From the NCBI GenBank assembly GCA_025359425.1, contig JANYGC010000100.1:1-64000 (forward strand): a stretch of 64,000 bases of DNA, written 5' to 3'. The stretch's first letter is position 1. Each line of letters starts with the position of its first letter. The DNA is from Sphingomonadaceae bacterium. GTDB lineage: Bacteria > Pseudomonadota > Alphaproteobacteria > Sphingomonadales > Sphingomonadaceae. Of the stretch, positions 1 through 7,505 are shown in pieces. Under the pieces are notes generated by a model. It was given only the letters and a program-made list of their open reading frames with translations, did not search any database and was not told the origin of the DNA. A program made the translations under genes and the position numbers.

Positions 1-1403
1 GGCGTGACCAGCGCCGCGCTGGTCGCCGGGATGCCTGCGGCGACCAGCGCCGATTGCACGGCCTGCGCGCGCTGCTTGGCCAGTTCGGCGTTGGCAGCGG
101 CATTACCGCTCGGGTCGCTGTAGCCCGACACGGCCAGCGTCGTGCCCGAATGGCTATCGAGCCATGACTTGAGCCCGCCCGCAGTTTTGGCGAACTCTGG
201 CGTCACCGCAGTCATCCCGCTGTCGAAATAGACCTTCACCACCGGCTTGCCGTCGCGCAGTTCGCTGGTCACGCCTGCGCCCGCCGGGATCGCTTCGCTG
301 CCTTCGGGCTTGGCCGCGGCAAGGTCGGTGCCGACATCCGAAGCGTTTGCGCTTGCCGCGACCTCGGTCGCATTGGTTTCCTCAATGTCAGGATTGCGCG
401 AGGATACCCACCACCAGAAGAGGAAGCCGAGCACCGCAATCCCGATCGCCCACCACAGCCAGTTCATTTCCGAACCATCGTCGTCGGCGGCGCTGGTGGC
501 GGGCTTGGCCCCGCCGGCCGTCAGCGCGCTGGGCTTGTCGGCAGCCGCGCTGGTTGCCCTGCTGGCGGTATCAGCGGCATTGGTGCCGGTATCCTTGGCC
601 AGGCCGGCTGCCCCGGTTGCGGCAGCGCCAACTGCGGCCACCGTCCCGGCGGCGGCGGCTGCGGGCATCCTGGGCGCAGCCTTGGCGGCATCGCTGGCGG
701 TGGTCGCCGCCTTGTCGAGCATGCCCTGGGTGGCGTTGGCCGCTGGCGCCGCTGCCTTGGCGGTGCTGGCCTTGGCCGAAGCCAGGGCCTTCTTGGCCGG
801 AGCCGCGGCCTTCTTGGTCGGCGCCTTGGCCGTGACCACCGCTTGCTTGGCAGGCGCAGCAGTTGGAGCCTTCTTCGCTGGAGCAACCGCGGGCTTTGCG
901 GCAGGTGCCTTTTTGGCTGGCGCCGCTGTGGCGGGCTTGGCCTTGCCAGCCGCAGCGCCGGCGGCGACCGCGGTCACGCCGGCAACCTTGGTCGCCGTAG
1001 TGGACTTCATAACTGCCGGTTTTGCCGCAGCCTTGGTCGGAGCGGCCTTGGCCGCCGGAACTTTCTTCGCAGCCGGTGCGGCCTTGATGAACAGGCCGAG
1101 CTGCTTGAACTCGCTGGCGAGCAGGTAATAGACCGTCACGCGGTTCTTGGTGCGGTCAGCCTTCATCGCCTCGCCGACCTTGGCAATAGCCGCATCCAGC
1201 ACGCTATCGGCCTGGGTCAGCGCGAGCTTCTTCTTGAGGAAATTGGTGCGGACGCGGTCGGTCTCGGCCTTGTCGCTGAACGAAACCAGCGCCGAATCGC
1301 GGTTGCGCAAAGCAATCCCGCAATAGCGCACGATCCCGGCGATAGTCGCGCTATCGGCTTTCGCATCGTATTTCTTGACGTCTGCGGCCCAGTCGGTTGC
1401 CAT
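1..1403 (-). CDS. DUF2853 / H1-like tail / TM / OmpA-like fusion protein (C-terminus cut by window edge)
   Basis: About 467 residues are visible and the gene runs off the left edge. Residues 1-100 resemble the DUF2853 family: alpha-helical, with a conserved GIALRNRDSALV stretch and an FLKKKLAL stretch. Residues about 105-235 are low-complexity Lys/Ala/Pro repeats of the AAPAKKA type, like histone H1 tails, followed by an Ala-rich stretch. One membrane span (NWLWWAIGIAVLGFLFWWW) lies at about 314-332. After it comes an OmpA C-terminal-like domain with the signature SGYSDPSGNAAANAELAKQR. The predicted topology is a cytoplasmic N-terminus and a periplasmic peptidoglycan-binding C-terminus. Start ATG at 1403 follows a GGGAG Shine-Dalgarno. 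It lies downstream of hemA behind a terminator. The domain order is seen in translation; a tethering role is inference. Confidence 0.85.
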   Translation of the reverse strand, partial: MATDWAADVKKYDAKADSATIAGIVRYCGIALRNRDSALVSFSDKAETDRVRTNFLKKKLALTQADSVLDAAIAKVGEAMKADRTKNRVTVYYLLASEFKQLGLFIKAAPAAKKVPAAKAAPTKAAAKPAVMKSTTATKVAGVTAVAAGAAAGKAKPATAAPAKKAPAAKPAVAPAKKAPTAAPAKQAVVTAKAPTKKAAAPAKKALASAKASTAKAAAPAANATQGMLDKAATTASDAAKAAPRMPAAAAAGTVAAVGAAATGAAGLAKDTGTNAADTASRATSAAADKPSALTAGGAKPATSAADDDGSEMNWLWWAIGIAVLGFLFWWWVSSRNPDIEETNATEVAASANASDVGTDLAAAKPEGSEAIPAGAGVTSELRDGKPVVKVYFDSGMTAVTPEFAKTAGGLKSWLDSHSGTTLAVSGYSDPSGNAAANAELAKQRAQAVQSALVAAGIPATSAALVT

Positions 1404-1414
1404 GCTTCACTCCC

Positions 1415-1443
1415 AAAAAACCACGGGCAATCGCGCGATTGCC
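1415..1443 (-). terminator. Rho-independent terminator of hemA
   Basis: Read on the minus strand, the palindrome GGCAATCGC/GCGATTGCC (1426-1443) is followed by CGTGG and six T residues (1415-1420). It sits 83 bases downstream of the hemA stop and just upstream of the DUF2853/OmpA start, so it should separate the two transcripts. Confidence 0.6.
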
Positions 1444-1525
1444 GCACCGTGCCCCGGAGCCGAGTCGTAACCGTTTCTTGCGGTGGGTCCAGCGCGAATG
1501 AGCCGCTGGTTAATGCAAATAAGGC

Positions 1526-2740
1526 CTAAGCGGCGAGCGCCAGGTCGAGCCGTTGCCAGATTTCGGTCAGCGCCGTGGTCAGATCGTGCATCATCGGCTC
1601 GGTGTGCGCCGGGCCGGGGGTAAAGCGCAGCCGCTCGGTGCCGCGCGGCACGGTCGGATAGTTGATCGGCTGGACGTAGATGCCGTATTCGGCGAGCAGG
1701 ATATCGGCGATCGTCTTGGCCTTGACCGGATCGCCGACCATCAGCGGCACAATGTGCGTGGTCGATGCCATCACCGGCAGCCCCGCGTCGCGCAGCAACG
1801 CCTTGAGCAGCGCGGCATTGGCCTGCTGGGCCTCGCGCTCGACGCTCGACGCTTTGAGGTGGCGCACCGACGCGAGCACGCCCGCGACCAGCACCGGCGC
1901 GAGCGAGGTGGTGAAGATGAACCCCGGCGCATAGGAGCGGATCACGTCGATGATCTTGCGGTCGGCCGCGATATAGCCGCCCATCACCCCGAACGCCTTG
2001 CCCAACGTACCTTCGATAATGTCGATTCGGTGCGCCGCTTCATCACGGTCGGCGATCCCGCCGCCGCGCGGGCCGTACATGCCCACCGCGTGAACCTCGT
2101 CGATGTAGGTCAGCGCGTTGTATTTGTCGGAAAGGTCGCAGATGGCATGGATCGGGGCGACATCGCCCTCCATCGAATAAACGCTCTCAAATGCGATCAG
2201 CTTGGGGACGTCCGGATCCTCGGCGGCGAGCAATTCCTCAAGGTGGGCGAGATCGTTGTGACGCCACACGCGCTTTTCCGCGCCTGAATTGCGAATGCCG
2301 GCGATCATGCTGGCATGATTGAGTTCGTCCGAAAAGATGATGCAGCCGGGCAGCACTTTGGCCAGCGTCGAGAGCGTCGCATCGTTCGAGACATAGCCCG
2401 AGGTGAACAGCAGCGCCCCGTCCTTGCCGTGCAGGTCGGCCAGCTCGGCCTCAAGATCGACGTGGTAGTGGGTGTTGCCGCCGATGTTGCGGGTGCCGCC
2501 CGAACCGGCGCCGACATCGTGCAGCGCCTCTTCCATCGCTGCGATCACTTTGGGATGCTGACCCATCGCGAGGTAATCGTTCGAGCACCACACAGTGATG
2601 TCCTTGGGGCCGTTGTGGCCGGCAAAGCAGCGCGCGTTGGGGTAGCTGCCCTTGTTGCGCAAAATGTCGATGAATACGCGGTAGCGGCCTTCGGAATGAA
2701 GCCGGCCAATTGCTGCGTCGAAGATCTGATCGTAATTCAC
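1526..2740 (-). CDS. hemA: 5-aminolevulinate synthase
   Basis: This 404-residue PLP enzyme condenses glycine with succinyl-CoA to 5-aminolevulinate, the first step of tetrapyrrole synthesis by the C4 (Shemin) route typical of Alphaproteobacteria. The PLP-binding lysine lies in GTLGKAFG (K248). The glycine-rich [15 protein letters not shown] and the [13 protein letters not shown] stretches are intact, and the C-terminal [16 protein letters not shown] is typical of the family. Length matches the usual 400-410. The start is GTG at 2740 with only a weak upstream GGTGAG. It is monocistronic as far as can be seen, with a terminator downstream. Confidence 0.97.
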   Translation of the reverse strand: MNYDQIFDAAIGRLHSEGRYRVFIDILRNKGSYPNARCFAGHNGPKDITVWCSNDYLAMGQHPKVIAAMEEALHDVGAGSGGTRNIGGNTHYHVDLEAELADLHGKDGALLFTSGYVSNDATLSTLAKVLPGCIIFSDELNHASMIAGIRNSGAEKRVWRHNDLAHLEELLAAEDPDVPKLIAFESVYSMEGDVAPIHAICDLSDKYNALTYIDEVHAVGMYGPRGGGIADRDEAAHRIDIIEGTLGKAFGVMGGYIAADRKIIDVIRSYAPGFIFTTSLAPVLVAGVLASVRHLKASSVEREAQQANAALLKALLRDAGLPVMASTTHIVPLMVGDPVKAKTIADILLAEYGIYVQPINYPTVPRGTERLRFTPGPAHTEPMMHDLTTALTEIWQRLDLALAA

Positions 2741-2844
2741 GTGCTCACCGCCCTACGGTTGTGCCCGCTTGAACGGACTCGTGCAGCCAGTTTTCGCCGC
2801 GCGCTTTACGACAAGCTTGGCCGGTTTTCCAGCGGCATTTACGA

Positions 2845-3759
2845 TCATAGGTATGGCCGCGGCGCGCCGGGGAAGCCGCTTCCTATCCCGGTGTGGTTTT
2901 CCGGGTTGGCGAGCCATTCCCAATCGTGCCCCGGGACCACCAGCAGACCCGGCGCCTGCGCTTTGAGCGCGCGGATGGTCTTGAGCCAGGCGAAGACCTC
3001 AGCGCGGTTTTTGGGGGCGTACCAGGTTTCGACCAGCCTCGAGCGCCCGCGCAGCTCGGTCCAGTTCTGGGCAAAGCTGGAAACGTCGCCCGCGAACAGG
3101 AACTCGCGGCCGTTGGCCAGCCGGACGTAGATCAACTGCGAGCCGGGGGTGTGGCTATCGGGCGCGGGGATCACCACGATCCCCGGCGCGACCGCCTGCA
3201 GCATTGTTCCGTTGAGCCGCGCCGGAGGCTGCGCGCCGTTCCATGGTAATTTTGCAGCGAGCTGGCGGGGATTGAGCCAGGCGGCCTGCCTCAACGCCGC
3301 GCCGCCGTGCGCGGCCAGCGCGCCGAGGTGATCGGGATGCTCGTGGGTCACCAGGATCAACCCGGCCCCGTCCATTTCGCGATCGATCCGCGCTTGCGCC
3401 GAGAGATTGAACGATTCGGCGTTCTGGGCTGCGGCAATGGCCGGCGTGATCCCGCTTTCGATCATCACCGGCCTGCCCCCGCGCACCGGCAGGCGGAACC
3501 CCATATAACCAACCAGCTTGCGCTTCACCCCCGATCCCGCGACCATCAGATTGCCCGGTATCCGCCGGAATGCCGTGCGCTCCATCTCGACCGCAGAGGG
3601 TGCTTCGCCGGGAATTGAACCGGCCAGCTGGCGCAGCTGCGCGATCGTCACCGGCTTGGCAGCAAGCGACTGACCGCTGTTGTCGAGCAGGAACCAATAA
3701 TAGGGCAGCCCGATGGCGAGGGCCAACGCCAGCAGGATCAGGTTGAGGCGGTGGGTCAT
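2845..3759 (-). CDS. membrane-anchored MBL-fold metallohydrolase
   Basis: This 304-residue protein starts with a hydrophobic segment (about residues 6-26), so it is membrane-anchored or secreted. The metallo-beta-lactamase metal motif is THEHPDHLG (H139, H141, D143, H144). Further likely metal ligands are in the SHTPGSQ and FAGDVSSF stretches, with a last histidine in VVPGHDW. It begins directly after the murI stop codon (no gap), so the two are probably co-transcribed and translationally coupled. The substrate cannot be read from the sequence; MBL proteins include lactonases, phosphodiesterases and thioesterases. Confidence 0.85.
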   Translation of the reverse strand: MTHRLNLILLALALAIGLPYYWFLLDNSGQSLAAKPVTIAQLRQLAGSIPGEAPSAVEMERTAFRRIPGNLMVAGSGVKRKLVGYMGFRLPVRGGRPVMIESGITPAIAAAQNAESFNLSAQARIDREMDGAGLILVTHEHPDHLGALAAHGGAALRQAAWLNPRQLAAKLPWNGAQPPARLNGTMLQAVAPGIVVIPAPDSHTPGSQLIYVRLANGREFLFAGDVSSFAQNWTELRGRSRLVETWYAPKNRAEVFAWLKTIRALKAQAPGLLVVPGHDWEWLANPENHTGIGSGFPGAPRPYL

Positions 3760-4554
3760 CTACAATTGTTCCATCCGGGTCAGCCCATAGCTCGCCAGCG
3801 CCGGTTGCAACAGCACCAACCCGTCATCGGCGCGGGTGAACAATGCAAAGTCCGGGGCGGCGCGCGCAAAAGTCTGGCCCCGCGTGAGGGTGGCAATCCG
3901 CCGCGCGATCCCGGCCGCGCCATCGACGAACCGAACGGCGGGGCCCAATGCGGCGGACAGTTCATCCGCCAGCAGCGGGAAGTGCGTGCAGGCGAGCACC
4001 ACCGTATCGATTTCCGCGCCGCCCGGTTGATCGCGCAGCCCGGCGGCGGCGCGCGCGAACACTTCAGGATCGACCGCTTGCCCGCGCAGCTTGGCCTCGG
4101 CTGCACCGACCAGTTCGGGTGCGGCAAACCGCAGCAGGCGCTTGTCGCTCGCAAATTCGGCCTCGAGCCGGTCGACATAGCCTTGCCGGATTGTCGCGGC
4201 GGTGCCGAGCAGGCCGATCGTGGCAGTGCGGGTCTGCTCGGCGGCCGGCTTGATTGCCGGGACCGTGCCGACGATCGGCACCGCCAGCACATCGCGGACC
4301 ATGCCCAGCGCGATGGTTGAGGCAGTGTTGCAGGCGATGCAGATGAGGCGGGGACGATACCGCTCGGACATCCGCCCGAGCAAGCCGCAGACCCGCGCTG
4401 CGACCTCAGCCTCGGTCTTGGGGCCATAAGGCAGCCCGCCGTTGTCCGCTGCGTAGATGATCGGTGCAGCGGGCAGAGCGCTGCGCACGGCAGCGAGGAC
4501 CGACAGCCCGCCGACGCCCGAATCGAACAAGAGTATCGGCGCCGATGCGTCCAT
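3760..4554 (-). CDS. murI: glutamate racemase
   Basis: MurI converts L- to D-glutamate for the peptidoglycan stem peptide. The two catalytic cysteines are in CIACNTAST (C75) and VVLACTHFPLL (C189), counted from the chosen start. The N-terminal LFDSGVGGLSVL and the ADNGGLPYG loop are diagnostic. The frame stays open to 4668, but the family's N-terminus begins at MDASAPILLFDSG, so ATG at 4554 is preferred, giving 264 residues, the usual length. It is followed without spacing by the MBL-fold gene and is divergent from plsY across about 114 bases. Confidence 0.95.
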   Translation of the reverse strand: MDASAPILLFDSGVGGLSVLAAVRSALPAAPIIYAADNGGLPYGPKTEAEVAARVCGLLGRMSERYRPRLICIACNTASTIALGMVRDVLAVPIVGTVPAIKPAAEQTRTATIGLLGTAATIRQGYVDRLEAEFASDKRLLRFAAPELVGAAEAKLRGQAVDPEVFARAAAGLRDQPGGAEIDTVVLACTHFPLLADELSAALGPAVRFVDGAAGIARRIATLTRGQTFARAAPDFALFTRADDGLVLLQPALASYGLTRMEQL

Positions 4555-4668
4555 TTCCAACCAGTCCGTCTGCGCAGGAGTGCCCAAGGGCTGTCCTTCT
4601 AGCGAGGCTCGTGCCAAAAAGGAAAGGACGGGCCGCTCGCTGGCTCGGGGCAAACGGATTTGGGGCAC

Positions 4669-5250
4669 ATGGAGAGCATTTACGCACTGCTGCTGGGCTA
4701 CGCGCTGGGCTCGGTCCCGTTCGGGCTGATCCTGACGCGCGCGTTCGGTGCAGGCGATCTTCGCACGATCGGTTCAGGCAGCATCGGCGCGACCAATGTG
4801 CTGCGCACCGGGCGCAAGGGGCTGGCGGTTGGGACCTTGCTGCTCGATGCGGGCAAGGGCGCGCTGGCGGTGTGGCTGGCGGCGCAGTGGTGGCCGCTCG
4901 CCGCGCCGATTGCCGCGTTCGGCGCGATTGTCGGGCACTGCTTCCCGGTCTGGCTCGGCTTTAAAGGCGGGAAGGGCGTGGCGACTGCGCTGGGGATCGC
5001 GCTGGCCTTGGCCTGGCCGGTGGCGCTGGCTTGCGCCGCGGTGTGGCTGGCCGTTGTGGCCGTGTCGCGTATTTCATCGCTTGGCGGGATGACTGCGACG
5101 CTGGCCGGGCCGATCGCAGCCTGGGCGCTTGGCCGGCCCGATCTGGTGCTGCCGCTCGCCGGGATTGCGCTGGTGGTGCTGTGGCGGCACCGCGCCAACA
5201 TTGCCCGGCTGAGCGCCGGGACCGAACCGCGTATCGGAAGGAAGGGCTGA
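4669..5250 (+). CDS. plsY: acyl-phosphate:glycerol-3-phosphate acyltransferase
   Basis: PlsY transfers the acyl group from acyl-phosphate to glycerol-3-phosphate, the first acylation of membrane phospholipid synthesis. It is a 193-residue multi-span inner-membrane protein with several hydrophobic segments. The conserved loops are GSGSIGATNVLRTG and GHCFPVWLGFKGGKGVAT. ATG at 4669 is preferred over the TTG at 4660 because MESIYALLLGYALGSVPFG matches the family start. DprA follows five bases downstream with its own Shine-Dalgarno inside the plsY end, so the pair is an operon. Confidence 0.95.
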   Translation: MESIYALLLGYALGSVPFGLILTRAFGAGDLRTIGSGSIGATNVLRTGRKGLAVGTLLLDAGKGALAVWLAAQWWPLAAPIAAFGAIVGHCFPVWLGFKGGKGVATALGIALALAWPVALACAAVWLAVVAVSRISSLGGMTATLAGPIAAWALGRPDLVLPLAGIALVVLWRHRANIARLSAGTEPRIGRKG

Positions 5251-5255
5251 CTGCC

Positions 5256-6341
5256 GTGTTGGCGCAGGACGAAGCCTTTGCCCGCATCCGGCTGCTGCGC
5301 TCGCCCAACATCGGGCCGGTCAGCTACCGGCAACTGCTGCGCCGGTTTGGTGATGCCCAGGCGGCGCTGGCGGCTTTGCCCGATCTCGCCTCGCGCGGGG
5401 GTACGGCTTACCGCGCGGCGCGCGAGGACCGGGTCAGCGCCGAGATCGCTGCCGCCCGCAGTGCCGGTGCGCGCTACCTGTTCCACGATGCGGACGATTA
5501 CCCCGCTGCACTGGCTGCGCTCGACAGCGCCCCCCCGATCCTGACCTACCGCGGCGACCTTGCCTTGGGCGCAAGGCCTGCGGTGGCAATCGTCGGCGCG
5601 CGCAATGCCTCGGCGGCGGCGGTCAAGCTCGCCCGGCAATTCGCGGGTGAACTGGCCGAGGCGGGTTTCGTGGTGGTCTCGGGCCTGGCGCGCGGGATCG
5701 ATGGCGCGGCGCATCAGGCCAGCCTTGGTGGCGGCACCATCGGGGTGATCGCCAGTGGGATCGACATCGCCTATCCGCCCGAACACGCCGACTTGCAGGA
5801 AGCGATCGCCACGCAGGGCCTGTTGCTGGCCGAGCAGCCCCCCGGCACCGATCCGCTCGCGCGCCATTTCCCCGCGCGCAACCGGATCATCGCCGGGCTC
5901 GCGGCGGGGACCCTGGTGGTTGAGGCTGCGCCCAAATCGGGCTCGCTGATCACCGCGCGGCTGGCGGGAGAAGCCGGGCGTGAGGTGATGGCGGTGCCCG
6001 GCTCCCCGCTCGAAGCGCGCGCGCAGGGCTGCAACCAGCTGATCCGCGAAGGCGCGGTGCTGGTCCAGAGCGCCGCTGACGTGATCGAGCTGCTGTCGGG
6101 CTTCGACGGTAACCCCCGCTCCACCTTCCGCGAATATGCCGATACCTTCGATCCCTTGCCCGACGATCTCGACGACCGCCCCGCCGATGTGGCCAGCCTG
6201 CTGACAAACGCGCCGGTCGCGGTCGATGAACTGATCCGCCAGAGCGGGACCAGCGGCGCGGCGGTGCAACTCGCGCTGCTCGAGCTGGAACTGGGCGGCG
6301 GCCTGGTGCGCCACGCCGGCGGCCGGGTCAGCCGCGCCTGA
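5256..6341 (+). CDS. dprA: DNA-processing protein DprA
   Basis: DprA binds single-stranded DNA and loads RecA during natural transformation. The 361-residue protein has an N-terminal HhH/SAM-like region (SPNIGPVSYRQLLRRFG), the Rossmann-like core (VAIVGARNAS, GLARGIDGAAHQASL, GVIASGIDIAYP, KSGSLITARLAGEAGR) and a C-terminal winged-helix-like domain. GTG at 5256 is chosen because it is preceded by GGAAGGAAGG at proper spacing and gives the normal length; longer readings only extend antisense-like sequence into plsY. No other competence genes are in the window. Confidence 0.93.
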   Translation: MLAQDEAFARIRLLRSPNIGPVSYRQLLRRFGDAQAALAALPDLASRGGTAYRAAREDRVSAEIAAARSAGARYLFHDADDYPAALAALDSAPPILTYRGDLALGARPAVAIVGARNASAAAVKLARQFAGELAEAGFVVVSGLARGIDGAAHQASLGGGTIGVIASGIDIAYPPEHADLQEAIATQGLLLAEQPPGTDPLARHFPARNRIIAGLAAGTLVVEAAPKSGSLITARLAGEAGREVMAVPGSPLEARAQGCNQLIREGAVLVQSAADVIELLSGFDGNPRSTFREYADTFDPLPDDLDDRPADVASLLTNAPVAVDELIRQSGTSGAAVQLALLELELGGGLVRHAGGRVSRA

Positions 6342-6356
6342 AGAAGGAGCAGAGCG

Positions 6357-6713
6357 ATGGATAAATTTCCCGCACGGATGTTCCGCTGGGCGGCGATCTA
6401 CGGCGTGATCGTGCTGGTCCCGCTGTACCTGACCCCATTGCCGAAAGCAGGGGCGGAAGTGTTCCTCGGCTTCGTCGGGCTGGCGCTGGTGTTCCAGGGG
6501 CTGTTCTGGACGATCGGTAGCGATCCGCTGAAGTATCGGCCATTGATGCCTTATGCCGTGGCCGAGAAACTGGTGTTCGGCCTGCCGACCTTGCTCCTGC
6601 TGGCGCGAGGCTATCCGGTGCCGCTGCCCGTTGCGGTGTTCGCGGGGATCGACCTGCTGCTGGGGCTGGGATTCTATTTGGCGTGGCGCAGGACACCGGT
6701 GTTGCTTTCATAG
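6357..6713 (+). CDS. small four-span membrane protein, unknown function
   Basis: This 118-residue protein is almost entirely hydrophobic, with about four predicted membrane helices (near residues 10-30, 35-52, 65-82 and 88-108) and a basic C-terminal end. A Shine-Dalgarno (AAGGAG) precedes the ATG at good spacing, 15 bases after dprA, so it is probably the third gene of the plsY-dprA operon. No family was recognised. Confidence 0.7.
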   Translation: MDKFPARMFRWAAIYGVIVLVPLYLTPLPKAGAEVFLGFVGLALVFQGLFWTIGSDPLKYRPLMPYAVAEKLVFGLPTLLLLARGYPVPLPVAVFAGIDLLLGLGFYLAWRRTPVLLS

Positions 6714-6749
6714 AATCGGTCTTGATCGGAAAACTGGAAAGGGAGGCAA

Positions 6750-7433
6750 ATGGCTACCAAAAAAGTGACATTCGGCGGTTTATTTGCCGAAGTAAGCGAT
6801 CTGGTTGCTCGGCACGGCAGCTATCTTGCACTTGTTACGTTTGCTATTGCTGCAGGCTTCCTGGCTCTGGACTGGCTTGACCTGAAATCCGGCGAACGGG
6901 GGAGCACGGCCTTGCTCTCAAGCCTTTCCGGCGTCGTTGTCGCACTTTTTGTTCAATATAGCGTGGTCGAGCGGCTGCTCGCGGATCGTCGACCGCCCGA
7001 TCAGGCAGCGGGTGTTCGATTCTATGGTTCCTTGTTCGGTTCGCTGTTCCTCAGCTCGCTGGCAATTGGCGCAGGGCTGATCCTATTTGTCCTGCCAGGT
7101 GTTTACTTTGCAGGGCGTTGGCTGACCAGTACGCAGCAGATCGTCGAGCGCCAAATGTCGGCAATGGAGTCGCTGCGAGCCAGTTGGGAAGATTCCAAAC
7201 CCTCGCAGGTTGTCTTCACCGTAGCAAATCTGATCGGACTGGTGCCGATGGCACTAGTCTTTGGGCTGATCTATCGACCGGATGTGATTGCTCTTCCCGG
7301 CGGTTTTTGGGTAAGCAATTCCTCAATCGACGCTGTTGCGGCCCTCGGAAATGTGGCTGGCTGGGTAATTGCCACAGCAGCGCATCGGTTGGCCGTGCCG
7401 GTCTTTAATCAACTAAATGAGGTTTTCGATTGA
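6750..7433 (+). CDS. multi-span membrane protein, AT-richer than its neighbours
   Basis: This 227-residue protein has about five hydrophobic segments. The FAGRWLTSTQQIVERQMSAM region followed by SLRASWEDSK weakly recalls the 'Er..AL.RSW' motif of YciC/GPDPase-membrane-domain-like proteins; that link is a guess. GGGAGG sits just before the ATG. Base composition is visibly less GC-rich than dprA and topA on either side and codon use is less biased, which suggests acquisition or weak expression. Its function is unknown. Confidence 0.65.
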   Translation: MATKKVTFGGLFAEVSDLVARHGSYLALVTFAIAAGFLALDWLDLKSGERGSTALLSSLSGVVVALFVQYSVVERLLADRRPPDQAAGVRFYGSLFGSLFLSSLAIGAGLILFVLPGVYFAGRWLTSTQQIVERQMSAMESLRASWEDSKPSQVVFTVANLIGLVPMALVFGLIYRPDVIALPGGFWVSNSSIDAVAALGNVAGWVIATAAHRLAVPVFNQLNEVFD

Positions 7434-7505
7434 ACCCTTGACGGCAGCCGAACCCAGCCGCCACCCTCGCGCGTACGTATACGCGTAAGGATTGCAACAC
7501 CCATC

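Noticed and set aside
4698..6314. 538-residue minus-strand frame across plsY and dprA
   Set aside because: Spans two well-supported genes antisense and has no motifs.
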